From positions 62,001 to 126,000 of the forward strand of contig JAZQDD010000023.1 of the NCBI GenBank assembly GCA_045546615.1: a stretch of 64,000 nt of DNA. The letters are read 5' to 3'. The DNA comes from CAG-390 sp045546615 (GTDB lineage Bacteria; Bacillota; Clostridia; Oscillospirales; CAG-272). Under the pieces are notes generated by a model. The model did no database searches, had not been told where the DNA came from, and worked only from the letters and a program-made list of their open reading frames with translations. This document shows positions 51,701-58,645 of this stretch, piece after piece; within the stretch, counting starts at the first letter, position 1, and each line of letters opens with the position of its first letter. The translations under genes were made by a program, and so were the position numbers.

Positions 51701-53128
51701 GTGACCATCCCCGACAGCGTTACGAGCATTGGCGATGGTGCGTTCAGCGGTTGCTCCTCGCTCACGAGCATAACCATCCCCGACAGCGTTACGAGCATTG
51801 ACGGTGGTGCGTTCAACGGTTGCTCCTCGCTCACGAGCATAAATATCCCCGAGGGCGTTACGAACATCGGCGCAGCTACCTTCTCCGGTTGCTCATCTCT
51901 CATAAACATTACCATCCCCGACGGCGTTACGAGCATTGGCGATAGTGCGTTCAAAGATTGCTCCTCGCTCACAAGCGCCACCATCGGCAACGGCGTTACG
52001 AGCATTGGCGATTATGCGTTCTCCGATTGCTCCTCGCTCACAAGCATAACTATACCCGACGGAGTTACGAGCATTGGCGATTGTGCGTTCTCCGGTTGCC
52101 CCTCTCTCACGAGCATAAATATCCCCGAGGGCGTTACGAACATCGGCATAGCTACCTTCTCCGGTTGCTCATCTCTCATAAACATTACCATCCCCGACAG
52201 CGTTACGAGCATTGGCGATAGGGCGTTCTACTGGTGCGAATCGCTCACAAGCGTAGTTATCCCCGACAGCGTTACGAGCATTGGCGAGATGGCATTCCGT
52301 ATTTGCTCATCGCTCACGAGCGTAACCTACGGCGGAACTGCCGAACAGTGGGAGGCTATTGAAAAAGGCGCAGATTGGGATGAGCGCACCGGCGACTACA
52401 CCCTGACCTGCCTCGGTGATAACACCGAGACACCCGACACCACCGATACACCCGACACACCCGCCGAGCCTACCCCGACCGAGGGACTTGACTATATCTT
52501 GAGCGGCGACGAAAGCAGCTACCACGTAATATACAGCGGAAACTGCACCGCCACGGACATCGTTATCCCCTCGACCTACGATGGACTGCCCGTTACGGGA
52601 ATCGTCGACGAGGCGTTCCTTAACTCCTCTATCACGAGCATTACTATCCCCGCAAGCGTGACGAGAATAGACAACCTTGCTTTCAGAGGATGCGCCGCCC
52701 TTTCGAGCATAACGATAGACAGCGCAAATCCCGTTTACCACAGCGCGGGTAACTGCATTATCGAAACAGCTACGAAAACTCTGGTAGTTGGTTGCAATAC
52801 AAGCGTTATCCCCGACGACGGAAGCGTTACGACCATCGGCGAGTATGCGTTTGACGGCTCCGTATCGCTGACAAGCATAAATATCCCCGAGAGCGTTACG
52901 CTAATTGAGTGGTTCGCATTCAGAGGTTGCATATCTCTCTCAAGCGTGACCATCCCCAACAGCGTTACCGCTATCCAAGCCTCCGCCATAACCTTTAGCT
53001 CCAACCTCACCGAGGTGACCTACAACGGCACTATGGCAGAGTGGGAAGCTATTGAGAAAGAAGACGAGTGGCTCTATAACACGGGCGAATACACCGTACA
53101 CTGCACCGACGGAGATATCGCGGTGTAA
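48773..53128 (+). CDS. Transmembrane ECF sigma factor fused to a BspA-type LRR surface protein
   Basis: One 1451-residue frame. Residues 1-95 are sigma region 2 (DIYYFALKTVKNEDTAADVTQDACIKI) and 125-185 region 4 (LPAEQTSAIMLYYYEKMSVGEIAEIHGVSAGTVKSRLNYGRKAI). A hydrophobic PLPLLIFWFF (199-208) and an Ala/Gly tract (216-308) lead to a membrane helix (312-336). Outside lie four TPETTL units (372-400), CxxC modules of the CTEAGLTDGKKCSVCG type (419-604), sixteen PETTK units (610-705), and two LRR_5 regions (718-1215, 1238-1451). CAAGGAG precedes the ATG. There is no separate anti-sigma gene. The sigma factor is probably tethered and released or activated on an external signal; this is inference. 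Confidence 0.9.
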   Translation: MEKEKISALVAEAQKGNQKALNDLIENCYNDIYYFALKTVKNEDTAADVTQDACIKIIEHLSSLKDTAAFKAWALQITYNQCKMHFRATKDVLVDENEDGETIFDTLADDSEDAQPDKAYENAEFKQMMRDIINSLPAEQTSAIMLYYYEKMSVGEIAEIHGVSAGTVKSRLNYGRKAIKEKVEDYEKKTGIKLHSITPLPLLIFWFFAQSSEKMPAAAAVALTSSVAAAAAGVAAGTSAAGVAATVAGATIAGAAAAGATVTDAAAAGATAAGAAAAGAAAAGATATGAAATGAAVAGAVAAGAAKVGISALVTKIIVSVVAATLVIGSVVGGIHIAKNSGDTDSTSAAETTVADVTPPEDTSSSHGGDSLTPETTLTPETTLTPETTLSPETTLAPETTAAPDHVHSYGEWQVSKTPTCTEAGEEKRACECGEFETRTVSATGHSEKTVDGKDATCTETGLTDGKKCSVCGTVTVNQIELPMIAHSYTDKNDESCNDCGFIRDVNCPHSKTVTVAGKAATCTEAGLTDGKKCAKCGEIITSQTAIAAKGHTELTVSGKAATCTEKGLTDGKKCSVCGIVTVNQTEISAKGHSYVNGTCSACGDTSGAPETTKTPETTKTPETTKTPETTKTPETTKAPETTKTPETTKTPETTKAPETTKTPETTKAPETTKAPETTKTPETTKTPETTKTPETTKTPETTKAPDTPAAPTPSEGLAFTLNNDGASYSLTGIGSCTDTDVVIPATYEGKPVTSIGNMAFYRCFSLTSVTIPDSVTSIGSSAFDYCSSLTSITVDENNPVYHSAGNCIIETATKTLVVGCGASVIPSDGSVTSIGRAAFSVCNSLTSITIPDSVVSIGIGAFESCGSLTSITIGTGVANIESDAFRETHATSIYITDIEAWCNISFYSSSSTPFYYVADLYLNGEKLTELVIPDTVTAINNYAFYNCKSITSVTIPDSVTSIGDWAFKGCSSLTSVTIPDSVTSIGDGAFSGCSSLTSITIPDSVTSIDGGAFNGCSSLTSINIPEGVTNIGAATFSGCSSLINITIPDGVTSIGDSAFKDCSSLTSATIGNGVTSIGDYAFSDCSSLTSITIPDGVTSIGDCAFSGCPSLTSINIPEGVTNIGIATFSGCSSLINITIPDSVTSIGDRAFYWCESLTSVVIPDSVTSIGEMAFRICSSLTSVTYGGTAEQWEAIEKGADWDERTGDYTLTCLGDNTETPDTTDTPDTPAEPTPTEGLDYILSGDESSYHVIYSGNCTATDIVIPSTYDGLPVTGIVDEAFLNSSITSITIPASVTRIDNLAFRGCAALSSITIDSANPVYHSAGNCIIETATKTLVVGCNTSVIPDDGSVTTIGEYAFDGSVSLTSINIPESVTLIEWFAFRGCISLSSVTIPNSVTAIQASAITFSSNLTEVTYNGTMAEWEAIEKEDEWLYNTGEYTVHCTDGDIAV
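50600..50887 (+). repeat. 18-bp tandem repeat (16 units) coding PETTK(T/A)
   Basis: Sixteen in-frame copies of CCCGARACTACWAARRCT within the sigma-LRR gene. Units differ only at synonymous third positions and in the Thr/Ala codon, so slippage or recombination could change stalk length in 6-residue steps without a frameshift. Confidence 0.95.
51613..52330 (+). repeat. 69-bp tandem LRR-coding repeats
   Basis: About ten 23-residue units of the pattern SLTSITIPDxVTSIGDxAFxGCS. Neighbouring units are nearly identical at DNA level (for example ATCCCCGACAGCGTTACGAG), which suggests recent amplification. The island VYHSAGNCIIETATKTLVVGC occurs once in each of the two LRR regions (about 51175 and 52735). 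Confidence 0.92.
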
Positions 53129-53144
53129 GAAAGATTAGCGAAAA

Positions 53145-53285
53145 ATGAAGATCAAAGACAAACTTGCGTCGCTTATATACGGCTTTTTTGCGGTAGACAA
53201 GAAAGAGCATCCCGCGCCGCCGCCAAAGGCAGTCGCGCCGTCGGATGCATCAAAGCCTATCGAAAAACGCAAAAGCGACACGTAA
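53145..53285 (+). CDS. Possible 46-residue protein downstream of the sigma-LRR gene
   Basis: An ATG-initiated frame of 46 residues starting MKIKDKLASLIYGFFAVDKK and ending in a Pro/Ala/Lys-rich tail (HPAPPPKAVAPSDASKPIEKRKSDT region). It lies 16 nt after the sigma-LRR stop and ends 4 nt before a terminator. The N-terminus could form a short amphipathic helix. The ribosome binding site is poor, so it may be expressed only by coupling, or not at all. Confidence 0.4.
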   Translation: MKIKDKLASLIYGFFAVDKKEHPAPPPKAVAPSDASKPIEKRKSDT

Positions 53286-53288
53286 AAA

Positions 53289-53322
53289 ACAAATCAGCAC
53301 GGCAACGCCGTGCTGATTTGTT
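53289..53322. terminator. Bidirectional terminator
   Basis: AACAAATCAGCACGGC / GCCGTGCTGATTTGTT hairpin between convergent genes. Confidence 0.92.
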
Positions 53323-53506
53323 ACGTTAAGGTCATATTTGAGAGCATCGTAAGCACGCTGCCCACGCCGCCCATAGTCTTGCCCGCGCGCCTTAAAAGGC
53401 GTTTTGTCCGCATAGCCCTTGAATTATACACAGCGTACGCCGCGCCCGCCGCGGCAATGATACCCCCAACAGCCGCAAGCGATATTGCCGTTTTTTTCGG
53501 ATTCAT
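53321..53506 (-). CDS. Small membrane protein
   Basis: A 61-residue protein with one N-terminal membrane helix (about 7-27, ISLAAVGGIIAAAGAAYAVY) followed by a basic, Arg/Lys-rich segment (RAMRTKRLLRRAGKTMGG) and a short hydrophobic tail. A strong GGAGGTG site precedes the ATG and a terminator follows, so it is likely real. Similar short Ala/Gly-helix proteins with basic tails are frequent in Clostridia, without known function. Confidence 0.7.
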   Translation of the reverse strand: MNPKKTAISLAAVGGIIAAAGAAYAVYNSRAMRTKRLLRRAGKTMGGVGSVLTMLSNMTLT

Positions 53507-53573
53507 TTTTTCACCTCCACGCTTACTTCAAGGTTATTTTTTGCCAATGCGCCGTCTTTTATACTTGCCGCGC

Positions 53574-54071
53574 TCACTTGGGCAAAATATCCTCGATGCC
53601 GCGCGGCGCTGTGCTTTTGCGCAGGGCGCGTGCCGCCGCCTCCAGCGCGCGGCGGCGTACTCTGAACGCTCCCGCGCGCGACACGCCGAGAATGTCCGCG
53701 CAACGCGCCACGGACTCGCCCCTTATGTAATGCCAATACAGCAAAAGCTTGGAATTTGAATCGCACCGCAGATTGTTGATAAACGTGCGCACACCGAACA
53801 TCCGCGCACGCAAAAGTGCTTCGTCGCATTTCGCCTGCTCCCTGTCAAAAACGTCCACGTCTCTCACAAGGTAATTTTTGGCGTAATCCGCGCACGCCAG
53901 CATCCTACAGCCGTAGCGATAGCTCGTAAGATATTCCTGCGCCGCCGCAAGCTCGGACGCGCTGACGTCCGAGGAATAGCGCAGGGATTCGGTATCACAC
54001 TTATCGAACATTTGTTCTCCATTATTTTTTGCGGCTTTCGCGCCGCCCTCACAAAAAACAGAATTTTTCAC
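53574..54071 (-). CDS. Sigma region 4-like helix-turn-helix protein
   Basis: A 165-residue protein whose C-terminal part (about 115-160; LLLYWHYIRGESVARCADILGVSRAGAFRVRRRALEAAARALRK) resembles sigma-70 region 4 or phage ArpU/DUF1492-type activators. The N-terminal half is helical (SASELAAAQEYLTSYRYGCRML) with no recognised domain. The GTG at 54069-54071 has GGAGG 6 nt upstream; a later ATG at 54009-54011 has GGAG. It is the second gene after the zinc-ribbon protein, both driven by the minus-strand promoter opposite the repressor gene, as expected for a repressor-controlled regulator. Confidence 0.7.
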   Translation of the reverse strand: MKNSVFCEGGAKAAKNNGEQMFDKCDTESLRYSSDVSASELAAAQEYLTSYRYGCRMLACADYAKNYLVRDVDVFDREQAKCDEALLRARMFGVRTFINNLRCDSNSKLLLYWHYIRGESVARCADILGVSRAGAFRVRRRALEAAARALRKSTAPRGIEDILPK

Positions 54072-54087
54072 ACTCTACCTCCGTATT

Positions 54088-54339
54088 TTATATTGCGTGC
54101 CGTGTATGCCCCATGTCGCTAAGCAGCTCCATAACGCTTGGTACTTCGCAGATGCGTAACACGTCATCTATTTCCATCTGATTTGCGCAATGCTCACACA
54201 CCACGCCGTTCTCGCCGTCCTCGGCGTACTTTTCCCCGTCTCTTATCATCCTGCCGCAAATAGCGCACTCCTCGCTTTTATCCGCGACAGCACCCGGGCA
54301 ACCGTCAGGACAGACGTAAAAATCACATTCGTTGCACAT
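54088..54339 (-). CDS. Small Cys-rich zinc-ribbon-like protein
   Basis: An 83-residue protein with eight cysteines in four pairs (2/5, 10/14, 25/28, 48/51), the last two framing a LIM/zinc-ribbon-like CAICGRMIRDGEKYAEDGENGVVCEHCANQ, and a short helical tail. AAGGAGG precedes the ATG. Proteins of this type are common in clostridial chromosomes and prophages; function is unknown. First gene of the operon opposed to the LexA/CI-like repressor. Confidence 0.75.
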   Translation of the reverse strand: MCNECDFYVCPDGCPGAVADKSEECAICGRMIRDGEKYAEDGENGVVCEHCANQMEIDDVLRICEVPSVMELLSDMGHTRHAI

Positions 54340-54376
54340 TTTTCCTCCTTTTATTTTGATTTCATAATTTATGCTA

Positions 54377-54405
54377 TTGACATTCGCAAACAAATGTTCT
54401 ATAAT
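54377..54405 (+). promoter_or_regulatory. Repressor gene promoter with internal operator
   Basis: Perfect TTGACA (54377-54382), 17-bp spacer, TATAAT (54400-54405). The spacer holds the inverted repeat ACATT-N8-AATGT (54380-54397) and, on the minus strand, GAACATTTGTTT (54388-54399), close to the Gram-positive LexA box GAAC-N4-GTTY. Confidence 0.8.
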
Positions 54406-54437
54406 ATATTTTGTGGGCATTTCGCCCCGTGGTTTTG

Positions 54438-54466
54438 ATTATATCACATTAACGAAGCATTGTCAA
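54438..54466 (-). promoter_or_regulatory. Promoter of the zinc-ribbon/sigma-like operon
   Basis: Perfect minus-strand TTGACA (54461-54466), 17-bp spacer, TATAAT (54438-54443). It lies downstream of the opposing promoter, so the two transcripts overlap. A direct repeat CGTAAT-TG-CGTAAT (54475-54488) follows upstream of its -35. Confidence 0.8.
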
Positions 54467-54523
54467 TACTTATTTCGTAATTGCGTAATATTTTTTGAAA
54501 TATATGGAAGTGGGGTAGTATTT

Positions 54524-55141
54524 ATGAATTATTCTGTTTTGGAGCGTCTGATGGCTGCGCGCGGTATTACCGCCTACCGTCTGTCGCGAGACACGGGCAT
54601 CTCCCCCTCCTCGCTTTCCGATTGGAAGCGCGGCAGGAGCGCACCGAAAATTGACAAGCTATCCATAATTGCGGACTATTTCGGCGTGAGCCTTGATTCA
54701 CTTATCGGTGAGGAGCGCATAGCCACGCACGCGGCTATGCTGTCCGAATTTCTTGTTCCCGTTATCGGCTCTATCCGCGCGGGACTGCCAATAATCACCG
54801 AGGAAGAATTGCTCGGTTTTGAGCTTGCCGACCTTGGCGGCGCATCGCCCGACGACTACTTTTTCCTGCGCATAAGTGGCGACAGTATGCAGAATATCGG
54901 AATGATCGACGGCTCGCTCGTGCTGTTCCGCAAGCAACAGTACGCCGAGGACGGGCAGATAGTTGCCTGCCTTGTCGGCGGCGAATCCGCCACGGTCAAG
55001 CGTTTTTCAAAGCGTGGCAGGCGCATATTCCTCTCGCCCGAAAATCCCGCCTATTCGCCAATTGAGCTTTCCTGCGCCGATTTTGAGACGGGCGAGGCTC
55101 GCATACTCGGCGTTGCCGAGGAGATAAAGATAAAATTGTAA
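54524..55141 (+). CDS. LexA/CI-like repressor (XRE helix-turn-helix plus S24 peptidase)
   Basis: A 205-residue self-cleaving repressor. It has an N-terminal helix-turn-helix (about 5-60; ITAYRLSRDTGISPSSLSDWKRG), a cleavage site Ala86-Gly87 (SIRAGLP), catalytic Ser121 (GDSMQNIGMIDGS) and Lys159 (ATVKRF). Such proteins are inactivated by RecA during DNA damage, as phage CI or LexA-like regulators. It faces a small operon through interleaved promoters. The ATG at 54524 is about 112 nt after its predicted transcription start. The ABC-F gene follows after 10 nt, so it may share the transcript. Confidence 0.92.
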   Translation: MNYSVLERLMAARGITAYRLSRDTGISPSSLSDWKRGRSAPKIDKLSIIADYFGVSLDSLIGEERIATHAAMLSEFLVPVIGSIRAGLPIITEEELLGFELADLGGASPDDYFFLRISGDSMQNIGMIDGSLVLFRKQQYAEDGQIVACLVGGESATVKRFSKRGRRIFLSPENPAYSPIELSCADFETGEARILGVAEEIKIKL

Positions 55142-55151
55142 GGATACGAAA

Positions 55152-57083
55152 ATGACAATTATCAGCATAAACGGGATCTCACTCTCCTTCGGCGCAAAAA
55201 CGCTGTTCGAGGACGTTTCCTTTTCCCTTAACGAGAACGACCGCCTTGGCATAGTCGGTGCTAACGGGTGCGGCAAATCCTCTCTGCTTTCTATAATATA
55301 CCGCACGCTTGAACCGAGCGCGGGGCAATGCTACGTTTCCTCCGATGTCAGCGTGGGAATGCTTACGCAGGACGGCGCGTTTGAGGTAAACGAGAGCGTT
55401 GGTATCACTGCGCTTGAACAGATGTACGGAGCGTTTGGCGAGCTTCTTGCCGCCGAGGCGCGCATTTCCGAGCTTGCCGCGTGGCTTGAAGCGCACGATG
55501 CCGAGGCGGGCAGTGATAAACACACCTCTATAACCAAAGAATACACAGCCCTGCACGAGAGCTTTATTTCGGGCGGCGGCGCGGTTTTTCGCGCCAAGTG
55601 CCGCTCCATTCTCGAGCGCATGGGCTTTGATGCCGAGGCTATGGCGCTCCCCGTGACCGCCCTTTCGGGCGGCCAGCGCACGCGCCTTGCACTTTCGCGC
55701 CAACTGTGCCGCGAGCCTGACATTCTCCTGCTCGACGAGCCGACGAACCATCTTGACACTGAAACGCTCACTTGGCTTGAAAATTTCCTTGCATCGTACA
55801 AAAAATGCATTATTGCGGTATCCCACGACCGCCATTTTCTTGACAAGGTAACGAACAAAACGCTGATGATAGAGCATCGCCGCGCCAAGCTGTACCGCGG
55901 CGGTTACACCGCATCCGCCGAGCAAAGGCGCGTCGACCGCGAGATATACGAGCGCCACTACCGCAATCAGCAAAAGGAGATAGCGCGGCAGGAGGCGTAC
56001 ATCGAGCAACAGCGCAGATGGAACAGAGAGCGCAACATCATCGCCGCCGAAAGCCGCCAAAAACTGCTTGACAAAATGGTGAAGCTCGACGCACCCGAAA
56101 AGGATGAAAAAACGGTCAAAATGCGCTTTACGCAAGGGTTGCCAAGCGGAAACGACGTTCTTTCCGTGCGTTCACTCGGCTTTGCCTACGGCTCGGCGCA
56201 GATCCTCTCGGACATATCGTTTTCAATAAAGCGTGGGGAGCGGGTTTTCATTGTCGGCCCTAACGGATGCGGCAAATCCACGCTTATCAAGCTCTTGCTT
56301 GAAAAGCTCCGCCCCACACGCGGAATTATTGATTTCGGTCACAATCTTCAGCTTGGCTATTACGATCAGGAAAACCAAAATCTTGACGAGAACAGCACCG
56401 TGATCGAGGAGCTTTGGTCACGCTACCCCGCAATGAAGGAGCATGAGGTAAGGGGCGCGCTCGCATCGTTTTTATTCCGCGGTGATGACGTTTTCAAGGA
56501 AATATCGGTACTCAGCGGCGGAGAGCGAGCAAGGCTCACGCTTGTAAAGCTGATGCTGTCAAAAATGAACCTTCTCGTCCTTGACGAGCCGACAAACCAC
56601 CTTGACATCGGCTCGCGTGAGGCGCTCGAGGAAGCCCTTGCAGGCTATGACGGAACGGTGATATGCGTATCCCACGACCGCACGTTCATATCAAAGCTCG
56701 CCACGCGCATACTCGGCTTTGACGAGAACGGACGCCTGCACGACCTTCGCGTATCTCACGCAGGCGGCGCGTGGGACGAGTGGCAAAGAGAAGCCGAGCG
56801 CATCTCGTCGCGCACCGTCCCCGCCGCACCCGCTCCCGCGGCTGAAAGCAACAAGGATGCTTATCTGCGAGGCAAGCGAGAAGCCGCCGAAGCCCGACGC
56901 GCCGAGGCGCGCCTGCAAAGGCTCAAAAAGGAAGGCGCAGAGCTTGAAGCCGAGCTTGACACCCTCAACGCCGAGCTGTACGGAGACGCGGCAAGCGATT
57001 ACGTTCGCGCCGCCGAGATATCAAAGCGTATCGAGGAGATCGAGGAGCGTCTGCTTGAGATATATGAGGAAACGGATGTCTGA
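55152..57083 (+). CDS. ABC-F family ATPase
   Basis: A cytoplasmic twin-ATPase protein that acts on ribosomes. The 643 residues have two ABC domains (Walker A GANGCGKSS and GPNGCGKST; signatures LSGGQRTR and LSGGERAR; both Walker B LLDEPTNHLD/VLDEPTNHLD), the interdomain linker (about 245-320) and a C-terminal charged coiled coil (about 570-640). The long C-terminal coiled coil is Uup/EttA-like in general form; antibiotic resistance cannot be claimed from sequence. It sits 10 nt after the repressor gene with AAGGA. Confidence 0.9.
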   Translation: MTIISINGISLSFGAKTLFEDVSFSLNENDRLGIVGANGCGKSSLLSIIYRTLEPSAGQCYVSSDVSVGMLTQDGAFEVNESVGITALEQMYGAFGELLAAEARISELAAWLEAHDAEAGSDKHTSITKEYTALHESFISGGGAVFRAKCRSILERMGFDAEAMALPVTALSGGQRTRLALSRQLCREPDILLLDEPTNHLDTETLTWLENFLASYKKCIIAVSHDRHFLDKVTNKTLMIEHRRAKLYRGGYTASAEQRRVDREIYERHYRNQQKEIARQEAYIEQQRRWNRERNIIAAESRQKLLDKMVKLDAPEKDEKTVKMRFTQGLPSGNDVLSVRSLGFAYGSAQILSDISFSIKRGERVFIVGPNGCGKSTLIKLLLEKLRPTRGIIDFGHNLQLGYYDQENQNLDENSTVIEELWSRYPAMKEHEVRGALASFLFRGDDVFKEISVLSGGERARLTLVKLMLSKMNLLVLDEPTNHLDIGSREALEEALAGYDGTVICVSHDRTFISKLATRILGFDENGRLHDLRVSHAGGAWDEWQREAERISSRTVPAAPAPAAESNKDAYLRGKREAAEARRAEARLQRLKKEGAELEAELDTLNAELYGDAASDYVRAAEISKRIEEIEERLLEIYEETDV

Positions 57084-57106
57084 TGCTTATCGGGCATCCG
57101 TTTTTA
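57070..57106 (+). terminator. Terminator of the ABC-F gene
   Basis: AAACGGATG / CATCCGTTT stem followed by T-run; the stem includes the end of the coding sequence. It lies convergent to the amidase gene and may serve both. Confidence 0.75.
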
Positions 57107-57791
57107 TATATCCCTCAAAACCCGCCTTTTCAAGCTCCGCAAGCATCGCTTGCGCATTTTCGAGCTTTTCAAACGCACCGACCTGCACGCGGTACAGAGT
57201 TTTACTCTCCTTCTTTTTTACAGCACCGCTTTTTGCAACTATTACCTCGCAAAAAGCCCTTGCCATTTTATTGGCAAAATCCTCGGTGAGAATTATGGGG
57301 CAGTCGGTCGCGCTGTCCATAAAGCCGCATTCCATAAGCACGGCGGGCATTTTGCTCTCCCTTACCTCGTGAAGATTCTTTTTCGCCAGCGGAGTTGCTC
57401 TGTTGCCAACGAGTCCCGTTGCGGCAACGGCGGCGTCATACAGCGCCTTTTGCCACTCGTACGAGGCGGCAGATGCTTTCGTATACGCATACGCCACGAT
57501 TCCGCCGCCCTTGCCGCCATTGATGCCGCCGTTGTGATGAACGGAGAGGTAAAAGTCCGCATTCCACTTATTTGCGGCATCGGTGCGGTCCTCAAGCAAA
57601 ATATTCTTCGCACCCGTCCTGTCGTCAAGTCGGAGTATCTCTATCCCCTCGTAGTCCGAGAGCAGTGCTTCTAACTTTTCGCAAATACGGGCGTTAAGCG
57701 TCCATTCGGACGTTTTTTCTTTATCGAGATAGGCGGGGCAGCCCTTTGACGTTCCGCGCCAATGTCCTGCCGACAATGCAAGTTTAAACAT
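57087..57791 (-). CDS. N-acetylmuramoyl-L-alanine amidase with C-terminal SPOR domain (endolysin-like)
   Basis: Cleaves the amide bond between MurNAc and the peptide stem. The 234 residues consist of an Amidase_3 domain (zinc site His in LSAGHWRG, SVHHNGG, catalytic Glu in LMECGFMD) and a SPOR peptidoglycan-binding domain (about 178-234, YRVQVGAFEKLENAQAMLAELEKAGFEGYIK). There is no signal peptide, which fits a phage endolysin using the holin encoded just upstream (8-nt overlap). The ATG at 57791 is preceded by AGGAG. Confidence 0.92.
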   Translation of the reverse strand: MFKLALSAGHWRGTSKGCPAYLDKEKTSEWTLNARICEKLEALLSDYEGIEILRLDDRTGAKNILLEDRTDAANKWNADFYLSVHHNGGINGGKGGGIVAYAYTKASAASYEWQKALYDAAVAATGLVGNRATPLAKKNLHEVRESKMPAVLMECGFMDSATDCPIILTEDFANKMARAFCEVIVAKSGAVKKKESKTLYRVQVGAFEKLENAQAMLAELEKAGFEGYIKTDAR

Positions 57792-58011
57792 TTTCTTCAC
57801 TCTCCTTTTTCTCTTGTTCCGCGCGCTTCAGAACGGGGACGACCTTCGCCTCATGTTGCGTTCCGAAGTAAAATGCGATAACAGATGAAACTATTATCAT
57901 GACGTTATCCGCTGATATGTCGCCGCGCAGGGCAAGCGCGGCAAATACTCCGATGACAACCAGCGTAACGATAGTCTTAACTTTAATAAGCCCTGCAAGA
58001 TTATTTAGCAT
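57784..58011 (-). CDS. Phage holin-like protein
   Basis: A 75-residue protein with two membrane helices (about 12-29 and 36-52) and a charged C-terminus (KRAEQEKKESEENV), the plan of small phage holins. GGAG precedes the ATG. Its end overlaps the amidase start by 8 nt, giving the holin-endolysin order of lysis cassettes. Confidence 0.8.
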   Translation of the reverse strand: MLNNLAGLIKVKTIVTLVVIGVFAALALRGDISADNVMIIVSSVIAFYFGTQHEAKVVPVLKRAEQEKKESEENV

Positions 58012-58019
58012 TTTTCTCC

Positions 58020-58253
58020 TCACTTTTTTGTTTTTTCAAGCACGGTGATACGAGTTTCGTGATCCTCAACTCTGTCAAAAAGCTGCTTATGTGTATCGTG
58101 ACTGCTTGAGCGAAGCTCTCTTATCGTTTCAGCGAGCGTTCTTATTGTAGTCTCAAGCACAGCAAGCGCGCCCGAGAGCTTGTATACAACAGCACCCGCA
58201 GAGATAAAGAAGGTGACAAGTGATATAATGCCAACTACTATCTCCCATGTCAT
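58020..58253 (-). CDS. XhlA-like phage protein
   Basis: A 77-residue protein with one N-terminal membrane helix (about 4-24) and a long coiled coil (about 28-75, LAVLETTIRTLAETIRELRSS...DRVEDHETRITVLEKTKK). The layout resembles haemolysin XhlA-type phage lysis accessory proteins with reversed order of parts; family assignment is tentative. It precedes the holin gene by 8 nt. Confidence 0.65.
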   Translation of the reverse strand: MTWEIVVGIISLVTFFISAGAVVYKLSGALAVLETTIRTLAETIRELRSSSHDTHKQLFDRVEDHETRITVLEKTKK

Positions 58254-58265
58254 TACGTTCTCACC

Positions 58266-58433
58266 TCACTCATCTTGCCCCACGCCGTAGCGTTCAAAAA
58301 GGGCAGCGACAGCCTCGTTCTTGAGTATTTTCTTTTTCTGTCCTTGATTCAGCGCATCATACACCGTCCTTAGTGCCGATGCGGTCTCCTGCTTAAGGAG
58401 TGCAACAGCCGCTAAAAGCTCTCCTTGCTTCAT
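58266..58433 (-). CDS. Small phage-cassette protein (55 residues)
   Basis: A frame starting MKQGELLAAVALLKQETASA and ending FERYGVGQDE, with a GGGGGTG site upstream. Its start overlaps the stop of the preceding gene by 4 nt (ATGA) and its end is 12 nt before the next start, so it fits the tight gene packing of the cassette. It is predicted to be largely helical. I do not recognise a family. Confidence 0.65.
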   Translation of the reverse strand: MKQGELLAAVALLKQETASALRTVYDALNQGQKKKILKNEAVAALFERYGVGQDE

Positions 58434-58645
58434 ATCGTCACCCCCAATTCCTTAAGCGCGTTTATATAATCTATATCTTCCGCCTGGACATCGATAAAGT
58501 CGGTTTCGACATACGTTCGGTTGCAGGCTTCCGGATCGATGGCCTCCGTGAAAGACGCGGCCCCCCTACTGACATAACGCCCTTCCGAGCTAATTGTACG
58601 TATAAAATTTTTGCCATTTATAGTTACTCTTTCTTGTATTATCAT
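58430..58645 (-). CDS. Small phage tail-module protein
   Basis: A 71-residue protein of a type often encoded behind tail-fibre genes in clostridial prophages: MIIQERVTINGKNFIRTISSEGRYVSRGA start, then acidic C-terminus. It overlaps both neighbours by 4 nt. The role is unknown. Confidence 0.7.
   Translation of the reverse strand: MIIQERVTINGKNFIRTISSEGRYVSRGAASFTEAIDPEACNRTYVETDFIDVQAEDIDYINALKELGVTI

Noticed and set aside
50554..52212. Several repetitive minus-strand open frames opposite the PETTK and LRR repeats
   Set aside because: They are periodic shadows of the 18-bp and 69-bp coding repeats.
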